Source: Indiicoccus explosivorum
GTDB lineage: Bacteria; Bacillota; Bacilli; Bacillales_A; Planococcaceae
Length of the DNA stretch: 64,000 nucleotides
Direction of reading: 5' to 3'
Assembly: GCF_002167005.1 (NCBI RefSeq)
Contig: NZ_NHTN01000007.1
Location: 42,927 to 106,926 of the forward strand
Shown here: piece by piece, positions 28,004 to 37,275 of the stretch
Numbering within the stretch: the first letter of the stretch is position 1
Layout: each line of letters opens with the position of its first letter
Program-made: the position numbers and the translations under genes
Notes under the pieces: model-generated
What the model was told of the DNA's origin: nothing
The model's database searches: none
What the model saw: only the letters and a program-made list of their open reading frames with translations

Positions 28004-30560
28004 CTTTTATCAGCTGATCGATCGATGTCTCTTCCGCCGGGGGTTCGTTTTTACCGTTTCCTGTCCTGACAATCCGGAAGCCGGCGAACCGGCGAATGGT
28101 AATATCAGTGAAGAACAGGAACATCGCCAGCAGGATGAATAACCGGGTCGCCGGTTGCCGGGTTCCGCCGGTAAACGGGATATCCCGCATGGCATCCGAC
28201 AGATCAGTCAGCACCTGACCGCCTGACCGGTCAGCCAGCTGTTCAAGCAATTCGCGGTCTATAGCGGCCGCCCGGTATTCTTCTGCATAAGGGATGGTGA
28301 TGGCCGTCCGGAAAACGTCTTCCCGCTCGTTTTCGATACTGAGGAAGGCCAAACCGGCATCCGCGTCTTCCAGTGTGACCCTGACTTTTCCGGGACCGAT
28401 CGGTTCTGTCCGGACGGCGATTTCTTTTCCTGCTTCATCCGAGGCATGGACCGTCAGTACTGCCGAATTCCCCGTGGGGTCTTCGATCACGTAACCGCTT
28501 TCGCTGTCCCGGGTAACGATGAAAGGGACCTCCCGGTAAGCCGGCAGGAGTCTGGCGGCTGTCCGGTTCCAGAATTCCGGCCATAAATCCCAGGCAGCGA
28601 AGCCGCCGCTCCACGGTCCGCTGCCTGAGGTATAGGCGATGGTCCTGCCGATTCCGTAGTTCCATTCCGCCAGGATCGGATCTTCCTCTGGACTTTCTGC
28701 TGCAACGGTGGCAGCGGGTTTGGCGGTTGTAGCGATATAGGCGTTCATTTGAGGGACTCCAGCTGAAAACAGACCACTCCAATAACTTTCGTATATGACG
28801 GGGTAGAACGGGTCATCGACAATATAAGTCCGCGAAAGCATGGCGGTTTCCCGCGAAAGAATGGCTGGGATGGTAGTAGCGTCGGCGACGTTATAAAAGC
28901 GGCCGTTTCCCGCCTCCGCCATCGTTTCAAGCATCACCCGGTCTGAGTCCTGGCCAATGGCGACTGTCGATAAAGAGATGCCGTCATTCATTCCTTCTCT
29001 GATCGTTTCTTCGTAAGCTGCTGGCAGCGAAGACTGTCCATCCGTCAGCAGGATAATGTGCTTCCGCTGTGCTTCCACTCCTTCAAGCTGACTGTACGCA
29101 GAGGCGAGCGGCGTGAAGATCTCTGTACCGCCCCCCGGTGTAATGGATAGGATGCGGTCCACCGCTTCTTCCGGATCCCCCACTTTTTGAAGTTCATAAA
29201 TTTCCCACGGTCTGTCGTCAAATGCGATGACCCCGAGCGTATCGTCAGGCCGGAGCATTTCGACCGACCGGGCAGCCGCCTCTTTGGCAAGCTCGAGTTT
29301 CATCCCCCCCATGCTCCCGGACCGGTCCATGACGATGATCAGACCAAGGGAAGGCAACTGATGTTTACCGGTGACTTCCATGTCCACAGGCAGGAGCCGC
29401 TCGATCGGTGTCTTGAAATATCCGCCAAGACCAAAGCTCTGATCGCCTCCCGTCATCATGAACCCAAGTCCGAAATTCCTGACGCCCTGTTCGATGATGT
29501 CCATTTGCCGGCTGCTCAGGGACGTGGCTGGTACATTATCGAATATGACAGCATCATACTCAAGCAGAGATGACAGAGATGAAGGCAGCTGCCGGACCGG
29601 CAATCCACTGACCTGAAGCGTGTCGGTGTCCAGCAGACGGCTGATCGGACTTCCGCCTTCTTCGGATACGACGAGAAAATGCGGTCTTCCTTCCACTTCT
29701 GTCAGCCCCAGCATTCTGTTATTTTCCGTAAAGGTATCCGTTTCAGGTACGATGACCGCTTCGAATTTCAGCAGCCCTTCCCCTGAAGCGGGGACTTCCA
29801 GTGTGAATTCATTCCTTCCCTCATTGAGCCGGACATGTTGACGCTTCACTTCCTCGTCTTCCCGGAAGATGATCAAATCCGCCACAGTCGCTCCATTCGC
29901 TGAAATTGCCAGTTCCAGTTCCAGTGTTTCGCCGCTGACTGCCCGATCCGGCACTCCGAATTCTTCAATCGCTGTTTCGGGGCCTGCCTCTCCCCCGATC
30001 GGAAACACATCGATCGAGAGATTGCCGCTGTCCAGAAGTTCAATCGTCTTCAGAGCTGAGCCGGCCGTTTCATTGCCGTCACTCATAAGCACAATCCGTG
30101 CAGGGACGCCAGCCGGTACGGCAGCGGCTGCAAGGTGCAGTGCGCCTGCAATATCCGTCGTTCCTTTGTCCGTTACTCCGACCTCGCTTCCCAGCACTCC
30201 TTCCGATCCAACAGGCGAAACGGTTTGAAAATCTTCTGCGAATGCGAAGACACCGACTTGCTGATCCGCTCTTTTTTCTTCCGCTGCCTCGGCAATGGCT
30301 GTGTACAATTCCCGGTCAGCGGACTGTACGGACGCCGACCGGTCCGCGAGAAACAGAATCTGTTCCTGTTTTGCGGGAAGGTGCCAGTATGGTTCGGACA
30401 GGGCGAACGCCAGAAGCAGGACCGCCGCAGCCCTCATTCCGAATACCAGGCGCTTCAGCTTCCGCCACTGCCTGAATCCTCTGAGAGCGATCCAGAGAAA
30501 ATACAGCGCGGCCGTTAAAGGCACAAGAAGTAAAAGCGGTTCATCTGCCCGCAGTTCCAC
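27987..30560 (-). CDS. large membrane protein with two vWA-like domains and glutamine-amidotransferase-like domains
   Basis: 857 residues. Two N-terminal membrane helices (about 9-27 and 40-55) and one near 805-827 place most of it outside the membrane. A first vWA-like domain has DRSAS at 73-77 and MSDGNE around 160. An amidotransferase-like region follows at about 295-395 (FLVVSEEG, MMTGGDQSFGLGG). A second vWA domain has a complete MIDAS: DRSGS at 412-416, T479 and TDGQ at 506-509. A further amidotransferase-like stretch (ILAEWNYGIGRTIAYTS) precedes the last helix. The GTG at 30560 has GGAGGTG upstream and overlaps the previous gene by 20 bases. Last gene of the operon. Role unknown; metal-dependent binding of a protein partner is inferred. 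Confidence 0.85.
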   Translation of the reverse strand: MELRADEPLLLLVPLTAALYFLWIALRGFRQWRKLKRLVFGMRAAAVLLLAFALSEPYWHLPAKQEQILFLADRSASVQSADRELYTAIAEAAEEKRADQQVGVFAFAEDFQTVSPVGSEGVLGSEVGVTDKGTTDIAGALHLAAAAVPAGVPARIVLMSDGNETAGSALKTIELLDSGNLSIDVFPIGGEAGPETAIEEFGVPDRAVSGETLELELAISANGATVADLIIFREDEEVKRQHVRLNEGRNEFTLEVPASGEGLLKFEAVIVPETDTFTENNRMLGLTEVEGRPHFLVVSEEGGSPISRLLDTDTLQVSGLPVRQLPSSLSSLLEYDAVIFDNVPATSLSSRQMDIIEQGVRNFGLGFMMTGGDQSFGLGGYFKTPIERLLPVDMEVTGKHQLPSLGLIIVMDRSGSMGGMKLELAKEAAARSVEMLRPDDTLGVIAFDDRPWEIYELQKVGDPEEAVDRILSITPGGGTEIFTPLASAYSQLEGVEAQRKHIILLTDGQSSLPAAYEETIREGMNDGISLSTVAIGQDSDRVMLETMAEAGNGRFYNVADATTIPAILSRETAMLSRTYIVDDPFYPVIYESYWSGLFSAGVPQMNAYIATTAKPAATVAAESPEEDPILAEWNYGIGRTIAYTSGSGPWSGGFAAWDLWPEFWNRTAARLLPAYREVPFIVTRDSESGYVIEDPTGNSAVLTVHASDEAGKEIAVRTEPIGPGKVRVTLEDADAGLAFLSIENEREDVFRTAITIPYAEEYRAAAIDRELLEQLADRSGGQVLTDLSDAMRDIPFTGGTRQPATRLFILLAMFLFFTDITIRRFAGFRIVRTGNGKNEPPAEETSIDQLIKAKKRR

Positions 30561-32268
30561 GGCGGTACACCTCCCATTCCGCAAGCAAGAGGAGAAGGAT
30601 GACACCTGCCAGCCACGGCACTGCCGAATGGCGGACCGTCCCTTCACTTCCCTCCGCCTCTCCAATTACAAACGACCGGCCGGAAGCAGTCACCTTTTCT
30701 TGTTCCGGCAGTGAAACGATAAAGCTGGTCTGCATCCCGCCTGCCGTCTCATAAATTCCCGGTTCCGAAGGCGCCGTGAATACAGCTTCATCCTCAGGGT
30801 GCGTTGCAATAAACTCATCTTCCTTAAAAATGTCAATCGCCCTTTCCGCTTCAGAGAGGACTCGCTGTTCATTCGGCAGGAAAGTTCCCATGAATCCTTC
30901 GGTGCGGGATAGCTGCTTCGAGGCGCTCCATAAAAAAAGCGGAAAGGAAGGATGAAGCGGCCAGTCCGTATCCGAAAGGTCTGCCAGCACAACCACGTCG
31001 CCATTTGGTGACAGCTGAATGAAAGGGGCTTCTCCTGCGCGCGCAATCGTCCGGAAAGACGGGAACGGCGGATAGAGCGCAGCTACGTGGACATCCTCCA
31101 ATGGACTATAAGCGAACAAGGCATGGCTGTCGGAGCTGACTGGCCCCGACGACTCCGCCTTCTCCTCTCCGTTTCTTCCGAACAGCAGAACCGGGACATC
31201 CCGATCGAGCAGCGCTTCCTGATCAGTCACGATGAAACCGGCACCCTCGGCGGCAAGCTGATCTCCCTGCCGATAAACGGTCTGGACACCTGCTGACGTG
31301 AGCCCTTTACCGATAAGTTCATGGAGGGATTCATCTACTACCGCGCTCTGTATCGTGCTGCCGGCATATGCGGCCGCCCGGTTGTCGACTGCATAATGAT
31401 CCTCCGCCTGCAATGTGGCCAGCCATAAGCTGGCGGCTGGCAGCGGCCCGAATAACAGCAGCTGCTCTTCTCCTTCTTCCAGTGTCACCGTCCGCCTTTC
31501 TTCATGGCCCCCTCCTGTTACAGTCACAGTCGTTTCTGTTGCCTCTTCACTGTCATTTATCAGCTGCACCGCAGCACGCTGGGAGCCGGCCCCTGCTTCA
31601 GCAATCCCGAATCGGCGGACCGATACGTTCGCCGGTTTTTCAGGTGAAGCATGGACAGCGAGGCTGCCTTCTTCCAGTCCGGTCAGCAGGCTCCTTTCAG
31701 CCTTATCGGTGAACAAATGAATGGAAGTATCCTCCGCCAAGCCCAGGGTTTCTGCGAGCGCCAGCGCTTGGCCCAAATCCTCCGCTCCGTAGGTCACTTC
31801 AAGACTGTTCACTGCTTGTTTCAATTTTCCTGGATCCCGTTCTTCTTTGACGACAACTTCCGGGGTATGGCCGGCAGTGATGATGGTCACCGGTTTTCCG
31901 GCAGTCCGTTCAATGAGGGCGAGCATTTCTTCCTGATGCCGGGAAAAAAGGGCTGGATCTCCTGCCAGCATGGTCGCCGAAGGATCAACGATGAAAATGA
32001 ACTCGGCGCCCGCCGGTGTCTCTGTTTTAATATACGGTCCTGTCAGCGCCAGCATCAGAAGCGTCAGTGCTGCGAGCTGTAAATAAAACAAGGCATTCCG
32101 CTGCAAATTCCTGAGAAAGGGGGAGACCTCGGTTTCCTTTGTGAGTTCCTGCCAGAGGAGCACGGATGGCACACGCCGTTCTTCGAATTTCTTCCTGAAG
32201 AAATAGTAGAGAATGACTGCAAGCGGCATGACGGCCGTCCATAAATAAAGTTTGTCAGACAATCCCAT
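30541..32268 (-). CDS. BatA-like membrane vWA protein with degenerate MIDAS
   Basis: 575 residues. Two N-terminal helices (about 8-24 and 58-76) bracket the BatA-type start (VPSVLLWQEL, LRNLQRNALFYLQ). A vWA-like domain follows: DPSAT at 95-99 stands in for DxSxS, no clear MIDAS threonine is seen, and FTDKAE gives the last aspartate. This suggests weakened or lost metal binding. An amidotransferase-like region (FIVTDQEALL, APFIQLSPNGDVVVLADL) and a C-terminal helix near 550-568 complete it. It starts 11 bases after the DUF58 gene and overlaps the next vWA gene. Probably a membrane client or scaffold of the MoxR/DUF58 pair. Confidence 0.83.
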   Translation of the reverse strand: MGLSDKLYLWTAVMPLAVILYYFFRKKFEERRVPSVLLWQELTKETEVSPFLRNLQRNALFYLQLAALTLLMLALTGPYIKTETPAGAEFIFIVDPSATMLAGDPALFSRHQEEMLALIERTAGKPVTIITAGHTPEVVVKEERDPGKLKQAVNSLEVTYGAEDLGQALALAETLGLAEDTSIHLFTDKAERSLLTGLEEGSLAVHASPEKPANVSVRRFGIAEAGAGSQRAAVQLINDSEEATETTVTVTGGGHEERRTVTLEEGEEQLLLFGPLPAASLWLATLQAEDHYAVDNRAAAYAGSTIQSAVVDESLHELIGKGLTSAGVQTVYRQGDQLAAEGAGFIVTDQEALLDRDVPVLLFGRNGEEKAESSGPVSSDSHALFAYSPLEDVHVAALYPPFPSFRTIARAGEAPFIQLSPNGDVVVLADLSDTDWPLHPSFPLFLWSASKQLSRTEGFMGTFLPNEQRVLSEAERAIDIFKEDEFIATHPEDEAVFTAPSEPGIYETAGGMQTSFIVSLPEQEKVTASGRSFVIGEAEGSEGTVRHSAVPWLAGVILLLLLAEWEVYRRGTAGR

Positions 32269-32279
32269 ACCGCTTCACC

Positions 32280-33140
32280 TCACTGTATCCAATATTTATC
32301 TGCAAATAGTCTGGCCGCATTGCGGATTCCATCCTCGGCGGGCACTTCCAGGAAATGAGCTCCGCAATTCCGGGTCAGCGCATCCAGCTCCGCCAGATGG
32401 GCGAGCCGTTTCTTCCGGTAAGTTTCGAATGCAGCTGCGCCGGCTGTCACTTTAATCCGCTCCTCGGTTTCACTGTCCGTCAAAAGAAGATCGCCCGCCT
32501 CTCTCGGATTCCGTTCTTCTTCTGTGCTGACAAGAATCAGGCGGATATCACTGCTCTTTTTCACCAGTTTCCTCAGGAGGGCATTCCAGTTCTCCGCTGT
32601 CTCCAACCCATCTGTGATGATAAACAAGACCGACTGACGCTGTGACTGTTTTCGGTCCGCCAGCCGGCAGAAGGTGTTTTCTTCAGGTTCCGGGAGGTCG
32701 GTAAGCAGCCGCTCCAACTGCACCTTTCCGGAGCGGCCCTTTCCTCGGAAAGATGCTCCGCTCTCTGAAGCGACAGTCACCGACAAGGTATCTTCATGCT
32801 GAAGCGCAATCAGCCCGAGCATGCAGACGAGCTGCCGCGCGAACAGCCATTTATCCGCCATGGACTTCGAACAGTCGAGGATGATGCCGATCCGCATTTC
32901 CTGTTCGTCCATGAAACGTTTTATATAATACTTTTCTGTTCGTCCATACAGATTCCAATCGATCAGCCGGACATCATCGCCCGGGTAATATTCCCGAAAA
33001 TCCGAAAAATCCTGAGAGACGCCCGGCTGCCTCGAAATCCGCGTCCCTTTGTGCCTCCCGCCCACTTTGGAACCTGTCACGATCCGGTATCGCCTGATCG
33101 CACCTTCCCAACCCGCCGGCATCAGAAGATTGCCCGTCAT
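32280..33140 (-). CDS. DUF58 domain protein
   Basis: 286 residues, apparently cytoplasmic. The DUF58 signature YYPGDDVRLIDWNLYGR occurs at 51-67, followed by YYIKRF. A vWA fold begins with ILDCSKSM at 87-94, so DxSxS is intact, and FIITDGLE supplies the later aspartate. DUF58 proteins nearly always accompany MoxR ATPases. Its ATG overlaps the MoxR stop by four bases (ATGA), showing coupling. The other DUF58 protein, at 44962-46119, has membrane helices and is only distantly similar. Confidence 0.9.
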   Translation of the reverse strand: MTGNLLMPAGWEGAIRRYRIVTGSKVGGRHKGTRISRQPGVSQDFSDFREYYPGDDVRLIDWNLYGRTEKYYIKRFMDEQEMRIGIILDCSKSMADKWLFARQLVCMLGLIALQHEDTLSVTVASESGASFRGKGRSGKVQLERLLTDLPEPEENTFCRLADRKQSQRQSVLFIITDGLETAENWNALLRKLVKKSSDIRLILVSTEEERNPREAGDLLLTDSETEERIKVTAGAAAFETYRKKRLAHLAELDALTRNCGAHFLEVPAEDGIRNAARLFADKYWIQ

Positions 33141-34135
33141 ACCGGACTCTTTTCCGCGACCCGCACGGCCCGGGCGATCAGTTCGTCCACCTCGACACCT
33201 TCTGCAGAACCTTCGTAATTCAGAATGAGCCGGTGACGCAGCGCCGGGAGGACTGCGTATTTCAAGTCGGCGATCGACACGTGGAACCTGCCTTCCGTCA
33301 TCGCTCTCGCTTTTGCCAGCCGGATCAGACTCTGGAGTCCCCTCGGTCCGCTTCCGTAGGCGACGAATTTACGGATGGTTTCATCCGGTGACGAATCCGG
33401 GGAAGTGGACCTGACCATATCGACAGCGAGAAGCAGGAGATCGTCCGCTATCAGCACTTGTTTCAGCATCTGCTGCGCCTCCGTCACTTCGGCTGCTGTC
33501 ATGATTTTAGTGAGGGGCTGACTTCCGGAACCGGTCGTCCGCCTGCTGATTTCCGCGAGTTCTTCCCGGCTCGGATATTCCATGACTACTTTACAGAGAA
33601 AGCGGTCGACTTGGGCTTCCGGAAGAGGATACGTCCCTTCCATCTCGATCGGATTCTGGGTGGCGAGAACGAAAAACGGCTCACTCACCTGTTTTGTTTC
33701 CCCGAGCACCGTCACTGTCTTCTCCCCCATTGCCTCCAGTAGAGCACTTTGGGTCTTAGGGGTCGCCCGGTTGATTTCATCTGCCAGCACCATCTGATGG
33801 AAGATCGGCCCCTTTCGGAATATGAAACGCTGGCCGCCATTTTCATCCCGCTCAATCATTGTCGTCCCCGTGATGTCCGCCGGCATCAGGTCGGGAGTGA
33901 ATTGGATCCGGGCGAACGACAGATCGAGCACTTCCGCTAACGTCCGGACCAGCATCGTTTTCCCGAGTCCCGGAAGTCCTTCCAAGAGGACGTGGCCGTC
34001 TGCCAGGACGCCATAAAGCAGAAAATCCACCGCTTCCTTCTGGCCGACGATGAATTTGGCGATTTCCGCTCTTGATTCCTGCAGTTTCCTGCTGACTTGC
34101 ATGAAATGTTCCGGTGTGTAGTTCACGCTTTTCAT
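33137..34135 (-). CDS. MoxR-family AAA+ ATPase
   Basis: 332 residues. Walker A is GLPGLGKT at 53-60, Walker B is MVLADEINRA around 115-124, sensor 1 is LATQNPIEMEGTYPLPEAQ and the arginine-finger segment is AQVDRFL. The C-terminal lid has GSGPRGLQSLI. MoxR ATPases act as chaperones that assemble or activate vWA-domain partners; here the DUF58 protein and two membrane vWA proteins follow directly. The ATG has GAGGAGG upstream. Confidence 0.94.
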   Translation of the reverse strand: MKSVNYTPEHFMQVSRKLQESRAEIAKFIVGQKEAVDFLLYGVLADGHVLLEGLPGLGKTMLVRTLAEVLDLSFARIQFTPDLMPADITGTTMIERDENGGQRFIFRKGPIFHQMVLADEINRATPKTQSALLEAMGEKTVTVLGETKQVSEPFFVLATQNPIEMEGTYPLPEAQVDRFLCKVVMEYPSREELAEISRRTTGSGSQPLTKIMTAAEVTEAQQMLKQVLIADDLLLLAVDMVRSTSPDSSPDETIRKFVAYGSGPRGLQSLIRLAKARAMTEGRFHVSIADLKYAVLPALRHRLILNYEGSAEGVEVDELIARAVRVAEKSPV

Positions 34136-34152
34136 TATCCTCCTCTTTTCCG

Positions 34153-35484
34153 CTAATCCGCTTGGAGTGATGAAAAATAAGATTCGACTGTATTCCGGAG
34201 GGAAGGCGGAAGTTCCAGCCGCTCGGCACTTTGGAAGTAGCTGTCCCGATAATCGCTTGCCGCTTGACTGTACGGCCGGACAATCCCTCTCTCCGCAGCG
34301 ACCGGACCTTTCTGCTGGCCGGCTGCAGACCCTTTTCCAATTTTGCCTGGATCGGCCTCAATTGCACCGGTGCCGCCGATACGGGATGGCGTCGTCAATT
34401 GACGGTTCCCTTGACCTTGTCCTTGGCCTTGACCCTGGCCTTGACCTTGACCCTGGCCTTGGCCCTGCCCTTGTCCTTGTCCTTGTCCCTGACCTTGACC
34501 TTGTCCCTGCCCTTGTCCTTGGCCTTGACCCTGACCTTGACCTTGTCCTTGACTTGGACTTTGTCCTTGGCTAGGCTGCGGAGCGCCGCCTTCCCCCTGA
34601 CTATCCGCGCTGGTTTCGGGCAAATCTCCTGAATCTGCAGCAACGTCCAGGTTACCTGAGGCTATGGCATCCTGGAGTCCGATCGGCACTGGTTTCCCCA
34701 TACCGCTCAATGCTGTCTGTGTCTTTCCTGCAGCTTCCGCCAGCGCCGCCGCAGCAGATTCAAGCTCCGACACAGTATCGGCTTCTGCGTCTTCCGGAAG
34801 ACGCGCCTTTTTCAGCTCCAGTTCTTTTTTAGCTCCAATAATTTCCTTCAGCGCTTTTCCAGCCGCTGCAGTGTCGTTGAGCTTGGCTTCCAGTTCTTTA
34901 AGCGCTTCTTTCACCGGCGGAGATTCAGCACGCTGCTTCAGCTGTCGGACATCTTCCTGCAATTCCTGGACCAGTTCCCGTTCCTGTTCGACAGCATTCG
35001 CTTCCTGCTGGAGGGAACTTGGGAATAAAGCCAAAAGAAGCAGCAGAAGCAGCAGTGCCGATGTTCCCGACAGCCATCTCTTTTCGATCCACTGCCTCGG
35101 TTTCCGCCGGAACAGGAGAAAGGCGGGATCGATCAATTTCTCAGTCTGCCGTTCAAGCGCTTCTGTGAGCCCGTTTTTATTCGGCAGGTTCCAGACCGTG
35201 ATGAGCAGGTTGTGGGGCAGTTCCCCGTCAAGTGCTGCAACCGCTTCCTTCACTCCCGGTCTTCTTGCCCAGCTGTATGCGAAGACGCCGAGAAATACAG
35301 CGGTTCCGCTGACAAGCGCCGCGGTTTCGAAGTATGGGAAGATGAACAGCCGAGAAATCAGGAAAATCAGGAGGGCGACGGCAGCTCCGCCGAACAGCGC
35401 CGGCTGAGTAATCCTGACAGCGTACGCGCCCGAAAGTCGGCGATGGGCTTTTTTGACGTACTTTACAAGCGTCCTGCTGTTCAT
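34153..35484 (-). CDS. membrane coiled-coil protein with a (Gly-Gln)23 tract, DUF4175-like layout
   Basis: 443 residues. Three hydrophobic segments (about 30-50, 54-72 and 139-155) are followed by a long Glu/Leu/Lys-rich coiled coil (about 156-270). Then comes a low-complexity tract of 23 uninterrupted Gly-Gln pairs at residues 313-358, and a short conserved-looking tail with RPYSQAASDYRDSYFQSAERLELPP (key residues only). The layout resembles DUF4175 proteins that occur with MoxR, DUF58 and vWA genes elsewhere; this is by architecture, not by alignment. The tail probably reaches outside the membrane. The gene starts with AGAGGAGGGG upstream and lies between the ABC permease and MoxR genes. 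Function unknown. Confidence 0.8.
   Translation of the reverse strand: MNSRTLVKYVKKAHRRLSGAYAVRITQPALFGGAAVALLIFLISRLFIFPYFETAALVSGTAVFLGVFAYSWARRPGVKEAVAALDGELPHNLLITVWNLPNKNGLTEALERQTEKLIDPAFLLFRRKPRQWIEKRWLSGTSALLLLLLLLALFPSSLQQEANAVEQERELVQELQEDVRQLKQRAESPPVKEALKELEAKLNDTAAAGKALKEIIGAKKELELKKARLPEDAEADTVSELESAAAALAEAAGKTQTALSGMGKPVPIGLQDAIASGNLDVAADSGDLPETSADSQGEGGAPQPSQGQSPSQGQGQGQGQGQGQGQGQGQGQGQGQGQGQGQGQGQGQGQGQGQGQGQGNRQLTTPSRIGGTGAIEADPGKIGKGSAAGQQKGPVAAERGIVRPYSQAASDYRDSYFQSAERLELPPSLRNTVESYFSSLQAD
34411..34548. repeat. hexanucleotide tandem repeat encoding (Gly-Gln)23
   Basis: 23 in-frame copies of GGNCAR on the minus strand. Third positions vary widely (GGA, GGT, GGC, GGG; CAA, CAG), so the array is conserved as protein more than as DNA. 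Confidence 0.9.
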
Positions 35485-35497
35485 ACAACCCCTCCTC

Positions 35498-36343
35498 TTA
35501 CTTGTATTTGTGCATGTTCACCCGGAGCCTTCGCACAGCAAGGCTGACGGAAGCCGCGGAAAGCAGAAGGTAAAATACGGTGTAGGAAATCCAGAGAGGG
35601 AAATCGATCCCTGTCATTTCATAGAAATCCTGTCCCATCCGCGGTTCAAGCAAAGATGTCAGCACGATGACCGGATTAATGCTTCCCCAAAAGTAGCTGA
35701 TCGGCGAAAGAGGCCCGGTCCCCTGTGCGGAAAGGGTGTTGAACTGGACTGAAAGAAGCAGGAAAAATGCAGTGACCCCGGCAAAAAAGAACATCGTGCC
35801 GTATGTTGAGATCATCGAAACGATTGTTTTTCGGGTAAGGACGGAATACATGACACCAATTGAACCGAACGCGAACAGTGTCAGGAAATTGAACAGCATG
35901 ATCCCCAATACCTGCCCGGGCGAAACGCCGCCGTACAGAAAAACGAGACTGTAAATCGGAAGGCCCGCTACGATCAGCAGCAGCAGGAACACGACGGATG
36001 CCGTCAGCTTCCCGAATATGATTTGGAAGGAAGTCTGCGAGGTCGTCAGCAGCATATTCAGTGTCTGCTTTTCCCGTTCCGTACTGATGGCTCCGGCCGT
36101 CAGCCCGGGTGTAATAAACAGGATGAACCCGAGCTGGATGAATGAGATCATCATGAAAAGCAGAAGACTGTCATCCGGCCGGAAGAAACCGTTTCCGCCG
36201 AGGGAAGTTTCCAGATAGATGAAACCCAGGACGAAAATGCCCATCGCCAGCAAATAAAACAGGATGCCGACGAAGCTTTTCGCGTTGCGGAAACGGAGCT
36301 TGATTTCTTTGACCAGCACCGGATTTGCGAGCATCTCTTTCAT
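35498..36343 (-). CDS. ABC-2 type transporter permease
   Basis: 281 residues with about six membrane helices. TAGAISTEREKQTLNMLLTT is the typical cytoplasmic coupling segment of ABC-2 permeases and is also seen in Gld-type and YhfA-like exporters. It overlaps the ATPase gene by four bases, so the two form one transporter. The substrate is unknown; with vWA and MoxR partners it may move or position envelope proteins or glycans. Confidence 0.88.
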   Translation of the reverse strand: MKEMLANPVLVKEIKLRFRNAKSFVGILFYLLAMGIFVLGFIYLETSLGGNGFFRPDDSLLLFMMISFIQLGFILFITPGLTAGAISTEREKQTLNMLLTTSQTSFQIIFGKLTASVVFLLLLIVAGLPIYSLVFLYGGVSPGQVLGIMLFNFLTLFAFGSIGVMYSVLTRKTIVSMISTYGTMFFFAGVTAFFLLLSVQFNTLSAQGTGPLSPISYFWGSINPVIVLTSLLEPRMGQDFYEMTGIDFPLWISYTVFYLLLSAASVSLAVRRLRVNMHKYK

Positions 36344-37275
36344 GCGGAATCACTCCTTTCCGTGATGGCCATGTAGACATCTTCGAGGTCCGTCTCTTCT
36401 TCTGCAAACGAAAGGACAGGCAGACCGGCTGTCAGCGCCTTTTTCAGGAGGGCGATCTGCTCTTCCTCCGCCCCCCTGTAAAGGAAGGTGACGGTCCCCT
36501 TCCCGCTGTCGGCGTCCATCCGGCTGATGGATGGATCTTGTTCAAAAAACGTGATCGCCTGCCGGATATCGCCTTTTACCCGGACAGTGATCAGCTTCTC
36601 GCTCTGCAGCTTTTCCTGGATAGCCCGGACAGAACCGAAAGCCTTCAGTTCCCCGGAATCGATGACACCGATCGTATCGCAAAGCTCCGCAAGTTCGGGC
36701 AGGATATGCGAAGAAATCAAAATGGTTTTTCCCATCGTCCGCAGGTGTCCGAGAATCTCCCGCATTTCAACACGCGCCCGCGGATCAAGACCGGAAGCCG
36801 GCTCGTCGAGAATAAGGATATCCGGATCATGGATGAGTGCCCGTGCCAGGCAGAGCCGCTGTTTCATTCCGCGTGACAAGTCATCGACATATTCATACCG
36901 CTTTTGTTCCAGGTTCACCAGTTCCAGCAGTTTCGGGATGGCGGCACGCCGCTCGATCCGATCCAGTCCATAACTCGCCCCGTAGAAGTCAAGATACTCG
37001 TCTGCCTTAAGCTGATCATAGACACCGAAAAAATCGGGCATATAGCCGATACGGCGGCGGACTTCATGCGGTTTTTCAGTGACACTGATTCCATCCACTT
37101 TCACTTCCCCGGCCGTCGGCTGAAGGAGTGTGGCGATGATGGAGAAGGTGGTGGATTTTCCGGCACCATTTGCGCCGACGTATCCGAACACGGTCCCTCC
37201 ATCGATCGTCATCGTCAAATCCCTCAAAGCATAGAAAGAACCGAATTTTTTCGTCAATCCATCGACTTCGATCAT
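36340..37275 (-). CDS. ABC transporter ATP-binding protein
   Basis: 311 residues. Walker A is GANGAGKST at 34-42, the signature is LSRGMKQRL (a variant of LSGGQ), Walker B is ILILDEPASGLDP and the switch histidine lies in ISSHIL. A C-terminal extension of about 90 residues follows, as in other ABC-2 ATPases. It overlaps the 783-residue protein gene by four bases and the permease gene by four. Confidence 0.93.
   Translation of the reverse strand: MIEVDGLTKKFGSFYALRDLTMTIDGGTVFGYVGANGAGKSTTFSIIATLLQPTAGEVKVDGISVTEKPHEVRRRIGYMPDFFGVYDQLKADEYLDFYGASYGLDRIERRAAIPKLLELVNLEQKRYEYVDDLSRGMKQRLCLARALIHDPDILILDEPASGLDPRARVEMREILGHLRTMGKTILISSHILPELAELCDTIGVIDSGELKAFGSVRAIQEKLQSEKLITVRVKGDIRQAITFFEQDPSISRMDADSGKGTVTFLYRGAEEEQIALLKKALTAGLPVLSFAEEETDLEDVYMAITERSDSA

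Noticed and set aside
34411..34548. CRISPR-like or satellite repeat
   Set aside because: The period is six bases, in frame inside a coding gene, with no spacers; it encodes Gly-Gln pairs.
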